NCBI RefSeq assembly: GCF_020171845.1
Contig: NZ_JAIVAM010000005.1
Coordinates: 186,001-250,000 of the forward strand
DNA from: Cytobacillus kochii
GTDB taxonomy: Bacteria; Bacillota; Bacilli; Bacillales; Cytobacillaceae
Direction: 5' to 3'
Length of the DNA stretch: 64,000 nt
Part shown: positions 27,101-36,329 of the stretch, in pieces
How positions within the stretch are numbered: position 1 is the first letter of the stretch
Layout: each line of letters opens with the position of its first letter
Notes under the pieces: model-generated
Told to the model about the DNA's origin: nothing
The model's input: the letters and a program-made list of their open reading frames with translations, nothing else
The model's database searches: none
Position numbers and translations under genes: made by a program

Positions 27101-28169
27101 CCTGAAATATCGGATGATAAGAGTTTTCCCTTTTGGGATTAACCTCTTGGACAATTCTCTCAAATGGAACCGTACTGTTTTCGTATACATTTAGAAAAGA
27201 TTTGATTGTCTTTTTCAATACGGATGAAAATTTACTATAGGGTTTTAAAGACATACGGATAGGAAGTGTATTAACAATAAATCCAATCATATCTTCGGTA
27301 AATGCTGCTTTTCTATTAGATATTGGACTACCTATGACAATATCTTTTTGACCGGTATATCTATAAAGTAAAATAAAATAGGCTGCCATAAAAAAGGCGT
27401 TCATTGTGGATCCACTCTTTTGAGTATACTCCCTTACCTTTCCTACCAACTCGTTAGGAAAAGATAGCCTAATATTGTTGCCGCTGTAGGTTTGTTCTCT
27501 TGGTCTTGGGAAATCAGCTTGTAATTGTAAAAAGGGAGAAGCATCTTTCAAGTATTCCTTCCAGAAGCCAATACTCTGTTCTAGTTTCCCATCAAGAAGT
27601 GACTCACTTTCCCAATTAGCAAAATCCGCATAGTGATATTCAGGATCGCTAATTTGAAGCTCATCCCCTTTTTCTAAGTGTGTATATATATTTAAAAGTT
27701 CTTTTTTGAATATATCTAAGGACCACGCATCATAAATAATATGGTGTACATTAAAAAGAAAGTAATGAAAATGCTCATCGATTTTAATTAATTCAAAATT
27801 AATGAGAGGACCCTTTTCGATATCAAATGCTTTTTTTGCAAAGCTCTGTATATACTCTTCTAACTTTACTTCTTCTTCAATTTCTTGCTTATTTTTCATT
27901 ATCAATTTAAAAGTTGGAGAAGAGACAGAAACTTTTTGTACTGGCTCTCCATCCACTTCAAGAAATGTCGTTCGAAATATTTCATGCCTTTCAATCATTT
28001 TCATAATTGAAAGTTCTAGTATGTTTTCATTTAATCTACCACTAAGCTTAAAGATAAAAGGAATATTATAAGTTGGACTCTTTTGAAATAACTTTTCAAA
28101 ATACCATATTCTCTTTTGTCCAAAAGAAGCCGGGAGAAGATACACATTTTCTTCTAATGACTCGTCCAT
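24186..28169 (-). CDS. non-ribosomal peptide synthetase, termination module C-A-PCP-TE
   Basis: The 1327-residue protein carries C (about 10-450; active site VHHIIYDAWS, with Ala for the usual Gly), A (about 460-960; IYTSGSSGKPKG, NLYGPTEATVAA, YKTGD, lysine in SSNGKLL), PCP (about 985-1050; FDLGGYSIKA) and TE (about 1070-1310; IHPGGGGALC, nucleophile GWSMGG, late His in DGNHNNLLE). My reading of the ten A-domain pocket residues is DATQFGLVAK, which matches no code I know. ATG at 28169 follows AAAGGAGTG. It adds the last residue and releases the product by hydrolysis or cyclisation. Confidence 0.95.
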   Translation of the reverse strand: MDESLEENVYLLPASFGQKRIWYFEKLFQKSPTYNIPFIFKLSGRLNENILELSIMKMIERHEIFRTTFLEVDGEPVQKVSVSSPTFKLIMKNKQEIEEEVKLEEYIQSFAKKAFDIEKGPLINFELIKIDEHFHYFLFNVHHIIYDAWSLDIFKKELLNIYTHLEKGDELQISDPEYHYADFANWESESLLDGKLEQSIGFWKEYLKDASPFLQLQADFPRPREQTYSGNNIRLSFPNELVGKVREYTQKSGSTMNAFFMAAYFILLYRYTGQKDIVIGSPISNRKAAFTEDMIGFIVNTLPIRMSLKPYSKFSSVLKKTIKSFLNVYENSTVPFERIVQEVNPKRENSYHPIFQVLFTYHEQGTEGEQCLKVEYEKINTGTSKFDKVLYINAEGNQAYAEIEYNPDILSKQSMERFINHYIQLVQDIMADPNKPISKLSFMSKHEIAELTSFNMKGRPPSYIHDRIAYHSLYKPNACAVKTDSGSYTFAELERKSNQIAAIIRRNGSKQGSIIGLSMSRTLEQIAAILGIIKSGCAYLPIDPALPVNRMNYMLSDANAPLLLTDKVVNQHGVPYQIINIKEAMQSELDKPLLCLKELPPDEMLAYVIYTSGSSGKPKGVKVTHASLLNHIDDYLEVFPYQESERVLQNINFTFDASITEIFGSLIGGGTLVLTKQENQFDIAYLANLMYQERVTRAQLFHSLIDKLNDQSLFNNNDSLRLVFTGGEALNRRIVEKFYESINIDARLVNLYGPTEATVAASYHICSKTYPNVTMPIGKNFGGYQLIVLDENLQLVPKGVEGELFIGGPSVSQGYINNVELTKNTFITLDVSGKNQMFYKTGDIVKQLANNEFLFISRKDSQVKIRGFRIELNEIKSTILDYPEITDAAVVTHINNGENQIYAFLVKNKDSQIIAANIKRRLQQVLPHYMVPASFVWVDEIPLSSNGKLLVNELPFERNDLVSKVKLMPKSHVEIKLCHIWQEVLGIKELGVKEDFFDLGGYSIKAIEVVAAVRKEFNISMTISDLFKYRTIEQLSEFIEDGNKVKVDNNVVVLKQSDTTHPPLFLIHPGGGGALCYMPLVKDMSINLTIYGIESIGYGDNQQPLSTIQEMAVKYVEEVLKIQTEGPYRIAGWSMGGTIAVEMARILEERNYHVSSVILFDAHPFHNLQSVANRDPLIVWAHSLGMDLEAFSQLSNKDKYAEVLERAIRKGVLPKGSEQEDVKRIIEVMGKNNIACESYKFVQEITSDLILFKCQKIDETQPHALVDENIWRNRTLGKVTVIPVDGNHNNLLESPHSVVIGTMMDQLLSLKEMKQIENDRKSQESPA

Positions 28170-28173
28170 TTTT

Positions 28174-31100
28174 TCACTCCTTTCCACTATAAGTAACTGT
28201 TCTTTTTATTCGCTCAACTTTTCTCACAGCTACGGTCTTATTATCACTTTGACCTGCTTTTAGAGAAAGATAGGCCGTTAAGCTTCGTATCGTAGGGTAT
28301 TTAAAAATATCAATTAAGGATAAATCCTTGCCGATTTCATCTTTTACAGCGGCAATCATACGTACAATTAGCAAAGAATAGCCACCCAATTCAAAGAAAT
28401 TGTCATCGGGACGTATCACTTTTCCTGGTAGAAGATGATCCCATATTCTTTTCATATCCTTTTCCATTTTTGTTTGAAAAGAATAAGAGCCCGTGTGTTC
28501 CTGTTGACTAGACCAAGCCATTAACTTCAATACATCTACTTTTCCATTTTTCGTAACAGGAATTTCTGGTATGGATATAAATTTGTTAGGTATCATCGAC
28601 AATGTCAGTACTTCTCTCAACCGAATCCGTAGTTCATTCGGATTAAACATTTCCTTGTTTACTACGACAAAAGCAATTAAGTGAACATCGTCATCTGTAT
28701 TTACATCTATTACTGCACAATCAGTAATTTGAGTTTCATTAACAATAGCCGCTGCTACTTCATTCTTATCTACTCTTACACCTCTTATTTTTATTTGATG
28801 ATCTTTCCTACCCAAAATCTCAATTAATCCATCTGGACGATATCTCCCCAAATCACCTGTCCTATATAACACATCATCTGAAGAACCTGACCATTTATGT
28901 TGTTCAAATATCTTGTCTCGGGAATTAATATAGCCCTTAGACATATAAGGTGTTCTTATTGTAATTTCACCCATTTCACCAACTCCACATTGATCACCAC
29001 TTTTATTCACAATAAGAAGTTGAGCATCAGAAATAGGGCTACCAATAGGCATTACTGTATTACTTTGTAATGCTGAATCGATGGGACAACTGCTCTTGGC
29101 TAAAGTTGTTTCCGTTTGACCGTAAAAATTATTAACCTGGGCACATGTTACCTCTCTCCACTTCTCTACCAAATAATCAGGTAACGGTTCACCGGCAAAA
29201 AATATGTGCCTTAATGAAGGCAATTTTATCTTCAAACCGCTTCTAAACCAGTGCATGGTAATAGACGGGACAGCGTGAAGGAGCGTGATTTTTTTCTCAT
29301 TGAGCCAATGAAAAATATCTTCCTCCTCATCCTCTACAGGTACACAAACTGTAGATCCACTTGTTAACGGTAAAAATATATCACGTAAGTATACATCAAA
29401 CGTTGTATGAGTCAGCTGGGCACTTCTATCTTCATTACTGACACTAAAATGGTTTCTTTGCCAATTGAGAAAATGTGAAAGGCTATTATGAGATCCTAAT
29501 ATTCCTTTCGGTTGACCTGTAGTACCTGAAGTAAAGAATATATAAGCATTGTCATGATTGATAGGTTTCATACTTCTTGAATTCTCCAACCTATTAACAA
29601 ACTCATCTACATGGTATGTAGCGAGAGTACTAATTGAAAAAACGCTCTGATGAATGCCTAAATTGTCAGTAAGAATAATTGCCTTAGCTTTCGACTGCTC
29701 AATCATTTGAGTAACCCGTTGTGCAGGTAGGTCATTATCAATATTTAAAAACGTTCCGCCTGCCTTTAATACACCTACGATTGTGCCTATCATCGAATAA
29801 CTTCTTTTGCCTTGAATAGCAATAACATCCCCTGGTTTAATGCCACATCTTCGTAAACCAATGCTCACTTTATTAGAATAATTAGATAATTGCGTATACG
29901 AGTAAAATTTATTACCTTCTTCCACGGCGATTTTCTCGGGCGTGTTCTTTGCCCAATATTCAACCTGTTCGGTAACAGAAGGATAGCTTTTTTTGTACAG
30001 TGGTTTCTCTGGGTTAGGCAATATTTTTTTTGATTTTCCCGTCATTAAACTCGGTCGTAGGATCGATTGTTCTTTGTTAGCGATAAAAGTATTTAATAGA
30101 CTCAAGTATTGTTCAAAAAAGTCTTCCATTCGCTCCACTGAAAATAAATGATTTTGATAAGCTATACTGAATTTAAATTGATCTGCTGTCTCTTCAATAT
30201 ATAAAGTCATCAGGAATTTAGACGTTATATCCGCTACTTCTAGTTCAGCTATTTCCTCACCATGAACGCTGAACGTTTTTTGCTCTTCAAACTTCCGATA
30301 ATTTATTAATATGTCAAATAACGGATTCCGGTCTATATTTCTTTCAGGTTGAACAGCCTCAACAATTTGTTCAAAAGGAATATCTTGATTTTCGAATGCG
30401 CCCAAGACAATTGCTTTTGTCTTCATTAAAAACTCGGTAAAACTCAAATGCTCATTGATATCCGCTTTAAGTGGTAGCGTATTTAAATATAACCCTACTG
30501 CCTTTTCTAATTCGGTATTACTTCTATTAATAATCGGTGTACCTAGAGTAATTTCCTTTTGCCCACTTAAGCGGGATAAAAGAACATAAAATGCACTCAA
30601 GAAAAACATAAATGGGGTTACTTTATTGCTTCTAACAAAAGCCCTAATTTCATTGGCTTTATTCAAATCAATTTTTTTGTGAATCGTATGATTATATCTT
30701 GTGTTATTTTCTAAATGATCCATTGGAAGCTGAATAATTGGAATATCTTCATTAAATATCTTTTTCCAATATTCTAGTTGATGTTGGATTTTACTCTGCT
30801 TATTAGACAACCAATAAGTATAATCTAAATACTGAATTGGCTCTTCTGCAAAACAATCCTCATTCCCCATATAAACTTGAATAAGCTCATTTTTTAGTAC
30901 ATTTATAGACCAACCGTCACAAATAATATGGTGAAGTATTAGTACGAAGATATCTCGTTCCTCACATCGCAAAACACTTCCTCTAATTAACGGCGGGTCT
31001 TCTAGGTTAAATTTCATTTTCATCTCAAGATTAATGCACTCTTGTAAAGTAGCCTCACTTGCCTCTATAACCTTCACACACTGTTCATATCCAGGAATGA

Positions 31101-34100
31101 CCTTCTGAAAAGGAAAACCATCGATTTCTAAAAATTGAGTCCTCAATGATTCATGCCGAATAATAAGTTTGTTTATTGCATCATTTAAACGATTTATATC
31201 AAACCTTCCAGTTGATTTTAAGATAAGCGGAAGGTTATAACTCGTATTATCTGTATTTAATTTTTCTAAAAACCAAATTCTTTGCTGTGCATCAGTCAAA
31301 GGATGCCAATCTTGTCTATCTGCTACCTTAACAATCGGTGACAATTCTGAAATAGAAGTAGAAGCTTGAATCAAATTGGATAATTGTTTAACTGTAGGAT
31401 TTTCGAATAATGATCGTACGGTTAAAGAGATTTGAAAGGCTTTGTTTATTTGCGAGATAATCTGTACGCCTAATAAGGAATGGCCGCCTAATTCAAAAAA
31501 ATGATCATTCAGTCCAACAGAATCAATGCCTAATCTTTCACTCCAAATATCTGCTACTTTCTTCTCTATCTCACTTTCAGGGATTGCGTAATCCTGATTA
31601 ATCATAAGATGTTCCGCATTGGGTTGAGGAAGAACTTTTCTATCTACTTTTCCATTTGCATTCAGCGGAAAACTCTCTAACTTCATATAATAGGCAGGTA
31701 TCATATAAGAAGGTAAGTGTTCTGTTAGATGTTCTCTTATATCAACAGCCTGCTTATCTTCACCTACATTTAAAATGTAATAACAACTTAATTGCTGTCC
31801 ATTTGCAGTGACAATGGCTTCTTTTATAAAATCTAAAGCTGCAATACTACTTTCTATCTCTCCAAGTTCTACTCTCATTCCTCGAATTTTAATTTGATTA
31901 TCATCTCTTCCGAGGAACATAATCTCGCCATGTTCATTTAAATATCCTCTGTCCCCTGTTCTATACATCTTCTCACCTTCAAAAAAAGGATCAGCAACAA
32001 AGGACTCATTTGTTTTTTTAGGGTCATACAAATAGTCTCTGGCAAGACCAATGCCAGCTATATAAAGATCTCCTGGAACCCCATATGGAAGTGGATTTAA
32101 TTGATGATCAAGCACGTATACCCGATTATTATCAATAGGGCGTCCAACTGATACAATATCTGTTTCAAATTCGTCATCAGGCGTGCAATCATAACACGTT
32201 GAATCAATAGATACCTCTGTTGCTCCCCAGGAATTAAATAATTTACCAGGCATTTTTTCGTAGAATTTTTTGACCAATGAAGCCTTTAATGCCTCACCAC
32301 TAGATACAACAACCCTTAAATTAGATAATTTCTCTTTCTGCAAAGGTGTGATTTCCTCAATAACCATCTTGAGCATACTTGGCACAAATTGTAGCAGAGC
32401 CACCTTGTATCGTATTGCATATTCGATAATACTTGTCGGTTCACGATGTGCACCTGGAGGAATGAATGCGACTGCTCCTCCTATCATCAATGGCCAGAAA
32501 AACTCTACTGCTGAATCATCGAAAGTTAAAGTTGTCTTCTGCAAGGCTACTTCATTTTCTTGTAGTTTATGTTTATTTTGCATCCAACACATACGATTAA
32601 CCCAACCCCTATGTGTACTACTCACTCCTTTAGGGGTGCCAGTGGATCCCGAAGTATAATATACAGATACCAAATGATCTGGAGATATTTTCACCGTTGG
32701 CTTTTCACTCTTGTAGGTACTGAAAGAATCTATTAATTCATATTCTATAAATGTAGTATTTGTAGCTGCTAATCCCTTTTCATCTGTGATACAAACAATT
32801 GATTTAGCACTTTTCAATAAACTATACACACGTTGTACAGGTGCTTCCTTATCGATTGGCAAATAGGCGCCTCCTGCCTTTAAAATACCAAGCATAGCAA
32901 CCACAAGCCCCAAGGACCTATCCATCCTTAACCCTACCGGTTGATCAGGTTTCACACCTCTTTCTATCAGAACATGTGCTAATTGATTGGCGCGCTTATC
33001 TAGTTCTTCATAAGTTAAAATCTCATTTTCAAAGATTGCTGCAGTAGCAGAAGGCGTTTTTTTGACCTGTTCTTCAAAAAGCTCATGTAGGCAACAGTTA
33101 GGAAAATCCACCTTCGTATTATTTAAATCTACTATTAACTCCCTTTTACTCTCTTCCTTGATGATAGAAATATCTTTAATTTTGATTTGCGTGTTTTCCA
33201 TCACCGATTGAAGGATTTGAAGAAAGATATTGTTATATTGCTTCATAATCTTTTCACTAAATAAATCACTTCTATATTCCCACTTGCCTAGATATTCTGC
33301 CCCTTCTTTTTTAATAAATAATGTTAAATCGAATTTCGATAAACCATTAAAAACAGATTTAATGGGGCTGAGGTTTAAATCTTCAACTGTAACATCTGTA
33401 TTTGGCATTTCTTCAAAAGCAAACATATATTGAAAGAAAGGACTTCCAAACAACTTCCTATTAGGCCTAACCTCTTCAACAACCTTTTCAAAAGGAACAT
33501 CATCATTTGAAAACACATTCATCGCTTTATTTTTTATCTGCTTTAAGAATTGTTCAAAGCTGTTATCATTATCTATTTCATTTCGTATCACAACCGTATT
33601 AACAAATAAGCCAATAATGTCTTCAAAATTTGCTTGCTTTCTTCCGGCCACAGGGGACCCTACAGAAATATCATGTTCACCTGAAAGTCTATGTAGAAAT
33701 ATAATATAAATAGCCAAAAATACAGTGTACACCGTTACATCCTTATGCTTGCAATAGTTTTTTAGCTCCTTTATTATTCCTTCTGGTAATGAAAAGGTAA
33801 TTTCTTCTCCTTGCATTGAATTGGATTGCTTTTGCTTACCAGCTGATAAGTTTACTATCGGTTGCTCTTTTTCTAGTTCCTTTTTCCAAAAGGCAAGTTG
33901 CTCATCCATATATGGCTGATTCCAATGGGCAGATTGCATTGAAATATAATCTTGGTATGTTACCTTCGTTTTTTCTTTCAATTCTTTTTCTTGCATAAAT
34001 GATTGATAATGTCTAAAGAGCGCTTGAATAAAAACATGATCAGACCAACCATCTGAAATGATATGATGAAAATTAAAATAAAAAATATGCGTATTTTCTG

Positions 34101-36315
34101 CTAATTTATAAAGCTTGAATCGAAAAACCCTTTCTTTTTGTATATAGAAAGGAATTTTTGCATCGATCTTCATAAAATTAACTGCCTGTTCTCTTGCCAA
34201 TTCTAATGGGTAGTCTGACAGATCAACTTCCGATACAGTTATACCTTCAATGACATCTTTATATTGGTAAGGTTCTCCATCCTTGTCACCAAACCGGTAG
34301 GAAAAAATATCATTTTCTATACATGTTTGATGAAGACTCGCCTTTAAACCAACAGTATCCAAGAGTCCATTGATTTCTATATAATGAGGTAAATTATATA
34401 AAGGACTGTCACCTTCCAATTTATTTAAAAACCATAAACGTTTTTGTGCATCAGATAGGCAAGATGGTTCGCCGTTCTGTATTTCTTTGCATGCCAACTC
34501 CTCATTTTTACCATCCTGATACTTTTCATTTATGAGAATAGATAATTGTCTTATCGTCTTTGCTTCAAAAACATCTTTTAAAGTAAGGAAAAGGTTAAAT
34601 GTTCCATTAATTCTTCCTACTAACCTTGCTACGAAAAGAGAGTTACCACCTAATTTGATAAAAGGCGTATCCATATCAACAACCTCTAAGCTTAGAAGTT
34701 GTTTCCAAATCGCAGCCACCTTTTCCTCTGTTATATTGGCAGGGACACTTTCTATATTGCTTCTATAAGGCGTTGGTAGCTTCTTCCTATCCACTTTTCC
34801 ATTTAATGATAATGGGATAGATTCCACTTCTATAAATACGGAAGGAATCATATGTTCAGGCAACTTAGTATTAAGATCATCTCTCAATTCAGACTCCTCG
34901 AGCACAAAACCTTTACTAAATTGCACATATGCTACTATACTCATTTCTCCAGATTGGTCCCACGGTGTTGCTATGCACCTTTTTATTTCTTTTCTTTTTT
35001 CTAGAGAAGCTTCAATTTCTCCGAGTTCAACTCGAAAACCACGAACCTTTACTTGAAAATCTTTTCTCCCTATATATTCTATTGCTCCGTCTGACCTTTC
35101 CTTACACCAGTCCCCTGTTTTATATAAACGGCCCCTCTCTTTATTTGGATGATGTATAAAGGAATGTCTAGTTAATTCCTCTCGATTGTAATAACCTCTT
35201 GCAAGGCCAATCCCTCCGATATATAATTCCCCAGTCTCTCCAGGAACAACTGGTGCGAGGTTTTCGTCTAAAATATATAGTTGAGTATTACTTATCGGAT
35301 AACCAATAGGTACAACTCTTTCACTTTCATCACCTGTACACTTCCAAAATGAAACATCTATTGCTGCTTCTGTTGGACCATAGTAGTTATATAAATTAGT
35401 GTTTTCATATTTAGAAAAAAAATCTAATTCAATTTTCTTTGTTAGGGCTTCACCACTGCAAATCACCCTTTTCAATGATGTTTTCTGTTTAGCTGGAATT
35501 ACTTCAAGAAAGACAGATAACATGGACGGGACGAAATGTATGGTTGTTACGTTCTGTTCTCTAATTAAATTCAACAAGTAAGTGGGATCTTTATGTCCTC
35601 CCGGCTTAGCCAATACGATAGCAGCACCGGTCATTAATGGCAAAAAGATTTCCCATACTGAAACATCAAAACTGTACGGGGTTTTCTGGAGTACTCTATC
35701 GGCAGTTCCTAAGACATGTTCATTCTGCATCCACTGTAAGCGGTTGTTTAATGCTTGATGTGTATTTGCCACTCCTTTAGGTTTCCCTGTTGAGCCCGAA
35801 GTGTAAATAATATACATTAAACGATTATTATCTCCTTGTACCAAAGGGGATTCTCCAGAGTGAACTTTCCATTTCTCCTCATCTACTAGAATTTTTTTAT
35901 CTATTAATTTATTCATTGCTATAAATAAGTTTTCTTTTTCTTTTGAGGTAATTAAAAATGGCGAATGAATATCCTCCACCATATATGACAGCCTATCTGA
36001 TGGATAATCTGAATCTAACGGCACATAAGCGCCTCCTGCTTTTAAAATACCTAAAAGCGTGATTACCATATTAAAGGAACGATCTAAACATACAAGTACA
36101 GGTTCTTCAGGCTGAAGACCTTCACTGAGTAGATAATTTGCCAACTGATTTGCTTTTTGATTTAAATCAGCATATGACATAGCTTTGTTTTCAAAAATAA
36201 TTGCAGGAAGGTTAGGTGTTTGAATCGCTTGCAGTTCAATTAATTCATGTATACATTTATCACTATTCGGAAAATTTATTTCAATTGATGATGAACCCTT
36301 CTTCGTTATATCCAT
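28174..36315 (-). CDS. non-ribosomal peptide synthetase, A-PCP-C-A-PCP-C-A-PCP
   Basis: The 2713-residue protein carries A1 (core YTSGSTGKPKG near 172), PCP1 (KLGGNSLF near 555), C2 (FHHIISDGWS near 755), A2 (YTSGSTGTPKG near 1225), PCP2 (ELGGHSLL near 1608), C3 (LHHIICDGWS near 1797), A3 (FTSGTTGQPKG near 2262) and PCP3 (ELGGYSLL near 2643). There is no epimerase. The pocket of A1 reads DVWHISYIDK, close to serine codes (DVWHLSLIDK). A2 reads DDVQVSSIDK and A3 DVRHFAFLAK. It begins with an A domain, so no starter C domain lipidates the first residue. ATG at 36315 follows GGGAGGG. Confidence 0.95.
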   Translation of the reverse strand: MDITKKGSSSIEINFPNSDKCIHELIELQAIQTPNLPAIIFENKAMSYADLNQKANQLANYLLSEGLQPEEPVLVCLDRSFNMVITLLGILKAGGAYVPLDSDYPSDRLSYMVEDIHSPFLITSKEKENLFIAMNKLIDKKILVDEEKWKVHSGESPLVQGDNNRLMYIIYTSGSTGKPKGVANTHQALNNRLQWMQNEHVLGTADRVLQKTPYSFDVSVWEIFLPLMTGAAIVLAKPGGHKDPTYLLNLIREQNVTTIHFVPSMLSVFLEVIPAKQKTSLKRVICSGEALTKKIELDFFSKYENTNLYNYYGPTEAAIDVSFWKCTGDESERVVPIGYPISNTQLYILDENLAPVVPGETGELYIGGIGLARGYYNREELTRHSFIHHPNKERGRLYKTGDWCKERSDGAIEYIGRKDFQVKVRGFRVELGEIEASLEKRKEIKRCIATPWDQSGEMSIVAYVQFSKGFVLEESELRDDLNTKLPEHMIPSVFIEVESIPLSLNGKVDRKKLPTPYRSNIESVPANITEEKVAAIWKQLLSLEVVDMDTPFIKLGGNSLFVARLVGRINGTFNLFLTLKDVFEAKTIRQLSILINEKYQDGKNEELACKEIQNGEPSCLSDAQKRLWFLNKLEGDSPLYNLPHYIEINGLLDTVGLKASLHQTCIENDIFSYRFGDKDGEPYQYKDVIEGITVSEVDLSDYPLELAREQAVNFMKIDAKIPFYIQKERVFRFKLYKLAENTHIFYFNFHHIISDGWSDHVFIQALFRHYQSFMQEKELKEKTKVTYQDYISMQSAHWNQPYMDEQLAFWKKELEKEQPIVNLSAGKQKQSNSMQGEEITFSLPEGIIKELKNYCKHKDVTVYTVFLAIYIIFLHRLSGEHDISVGSPVAGRKQANFEDIIGLFVNTVVIRNEIDNDNSFEQFLKQIKNKAMNVFSNDDVPFEKVVEEVRPNRKLFGSPFFQYMFAFEEMPNTDVTVEDLNLSPIKSVFNGLSKFDLTLFIKKEGAEYLGKWEYRSDLFSEKIMKQYNNIFLQILQSVMENTQIKIKDISIIKEESKRELIVDLNNTKVDFPNCCLHELFEEQVKKTPSATAAIFENEILTYEELDKRANQLAHVLIERGVKPDQPVGLRMDRSLGLVVAMLGILKAGGAYLPIDKEAPVQRVYSLLKSAKSIVCITDEKGLAATNTTFIEYELIDSFSTYKSEKPTVKISPDHLVSVYYTSGSTGTPKGVSSTHRGWVNRMCWMQNKHKLQENEVALQKTTLTFDDSAVEFFWPLMIGGAVAFIPPGAHREPTSIIEYAIRYKVALLQFVPSMLKMVIEEITPLQKEKLSNLRVVVSSGEALKASLVKKFYEKMPGKLFNSWGATEVSIDSTCYDCTPDDEFETDIVSVGRPIDNNRVYVLDHQLNPLPYGVPGDLYIAGIGLARDYLYDPKKTNESFVADPFFEGEKMYRTGDRGYLNEHGEIMFLGRDDNQIKIRGMRVELGEIESSIAALDFIKEAIVTANGQQLSCYYILNVGEDKQAVDIREHLTEHLPSYMIPAYYMKLESFPLNANGKVDRKVLPQPNAEHLMINQDYAIPESEIEKKVADIWSERLGIDSVGLNDHFFELGGHSLLGVQIISQINKAFQISLTVRSLFENPTVKQLSNLIQASTSISELSPIVKVADRQDWHPLTDAQQRIWFLEKLNTDNTSYNLPLILKSTGRFDINRLNDAINKLIIRHESLRTQFLEIDGFPFQKVIPGYEQCVKVIEASEATLQECINLEMKMKFNLEDPPLIRGSVLRCEERDIFVLILHHIICDGWSINVLKNELIQVYMGNEDCFAEEPIQYLDYTYWLSNKQSKIQHQLEYWKKIFNEDIPIIQLPMDHLENNTRYNHTIHKKIDLNKANEIRAFVRSNKVTPFMFFLSAFYVLLSRLSGQKEITLGTPIINRSNTELEKAVGLYLNTLPLKADINEHLSFTEFLMKTKAIVLGAFENQDIPFEQIVEAVQPERNIDRNPLFDILINYRKFEEQKTFSVHGEEIAELEVADITSKFLMTLYIEETADQFKFSIAYQNHLFSVERMEDFFEQYLSLLNTFIANKEQSILRPSLMTGKSKKILPNPEKPLYKKSYPSVTEQVEYWAKNTPEKIAVEEGNKFYSYTQLSNYSNKVSIGLRRCGIKPGDVIAIQGKRSYSMIGTIVGVLKAGGTFLNIDNDLPAQRVTQMIEQSKAKAIILTDNLGIHQSVFSISTLATYHVDEFVNRLENSRSMKPINHDNAYIFFTSGTTGQPKGILGSHNSLSHFLNWQRNHFSVSNEDRSAQLTHTTFDVYLRDIFLPLTSGSTVCVPVEDEEEDIFHWLNEKKITLLHAVPSITMHWFRSGLKIKLPSLRHIFFAGEPLPDYLVEKWREVTCAQVNNFYGQTETTLAKSSCPIDSALQSNTVMPIGSPISDAQLLIVNKSGDQCGVGEMGEITIRTPYMSKGYINSRDKIFEQHKWSGSSDDVLYRTGDLGRYRPDGLIEILGRKDHQIKIRGVRVDKNEVAAAIVNETQITDCAVIDVNTDDDVHLIAFVVVNKEMFNPNELRIRLREVLTLSMIPNKFISIPEIPVTKNGKVDVLKLMAWSSQQEHTGSYSFQTKMEKDMKRIWDHLLPGKVIRPDDNFFELGGYSLLIVRMIAAVKDEIGKDLSLIDIFKYPTIRSLTAYLSLKAGQSDNKTVAVRKVERIKRTVTYSGKE

Positions 36316-36329
36316 AATCCACCCTCCCT

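Noticed and set aside
32270-32659. 129-codon open frame antisense to the NRPS
   Set aside because: It mirrors the conserved A-domain codons of the large NRPS and has no ribosome site; an antisense shadow. The same holds for open frames at 5757-6125, 27802-28071 and 39347-39703.
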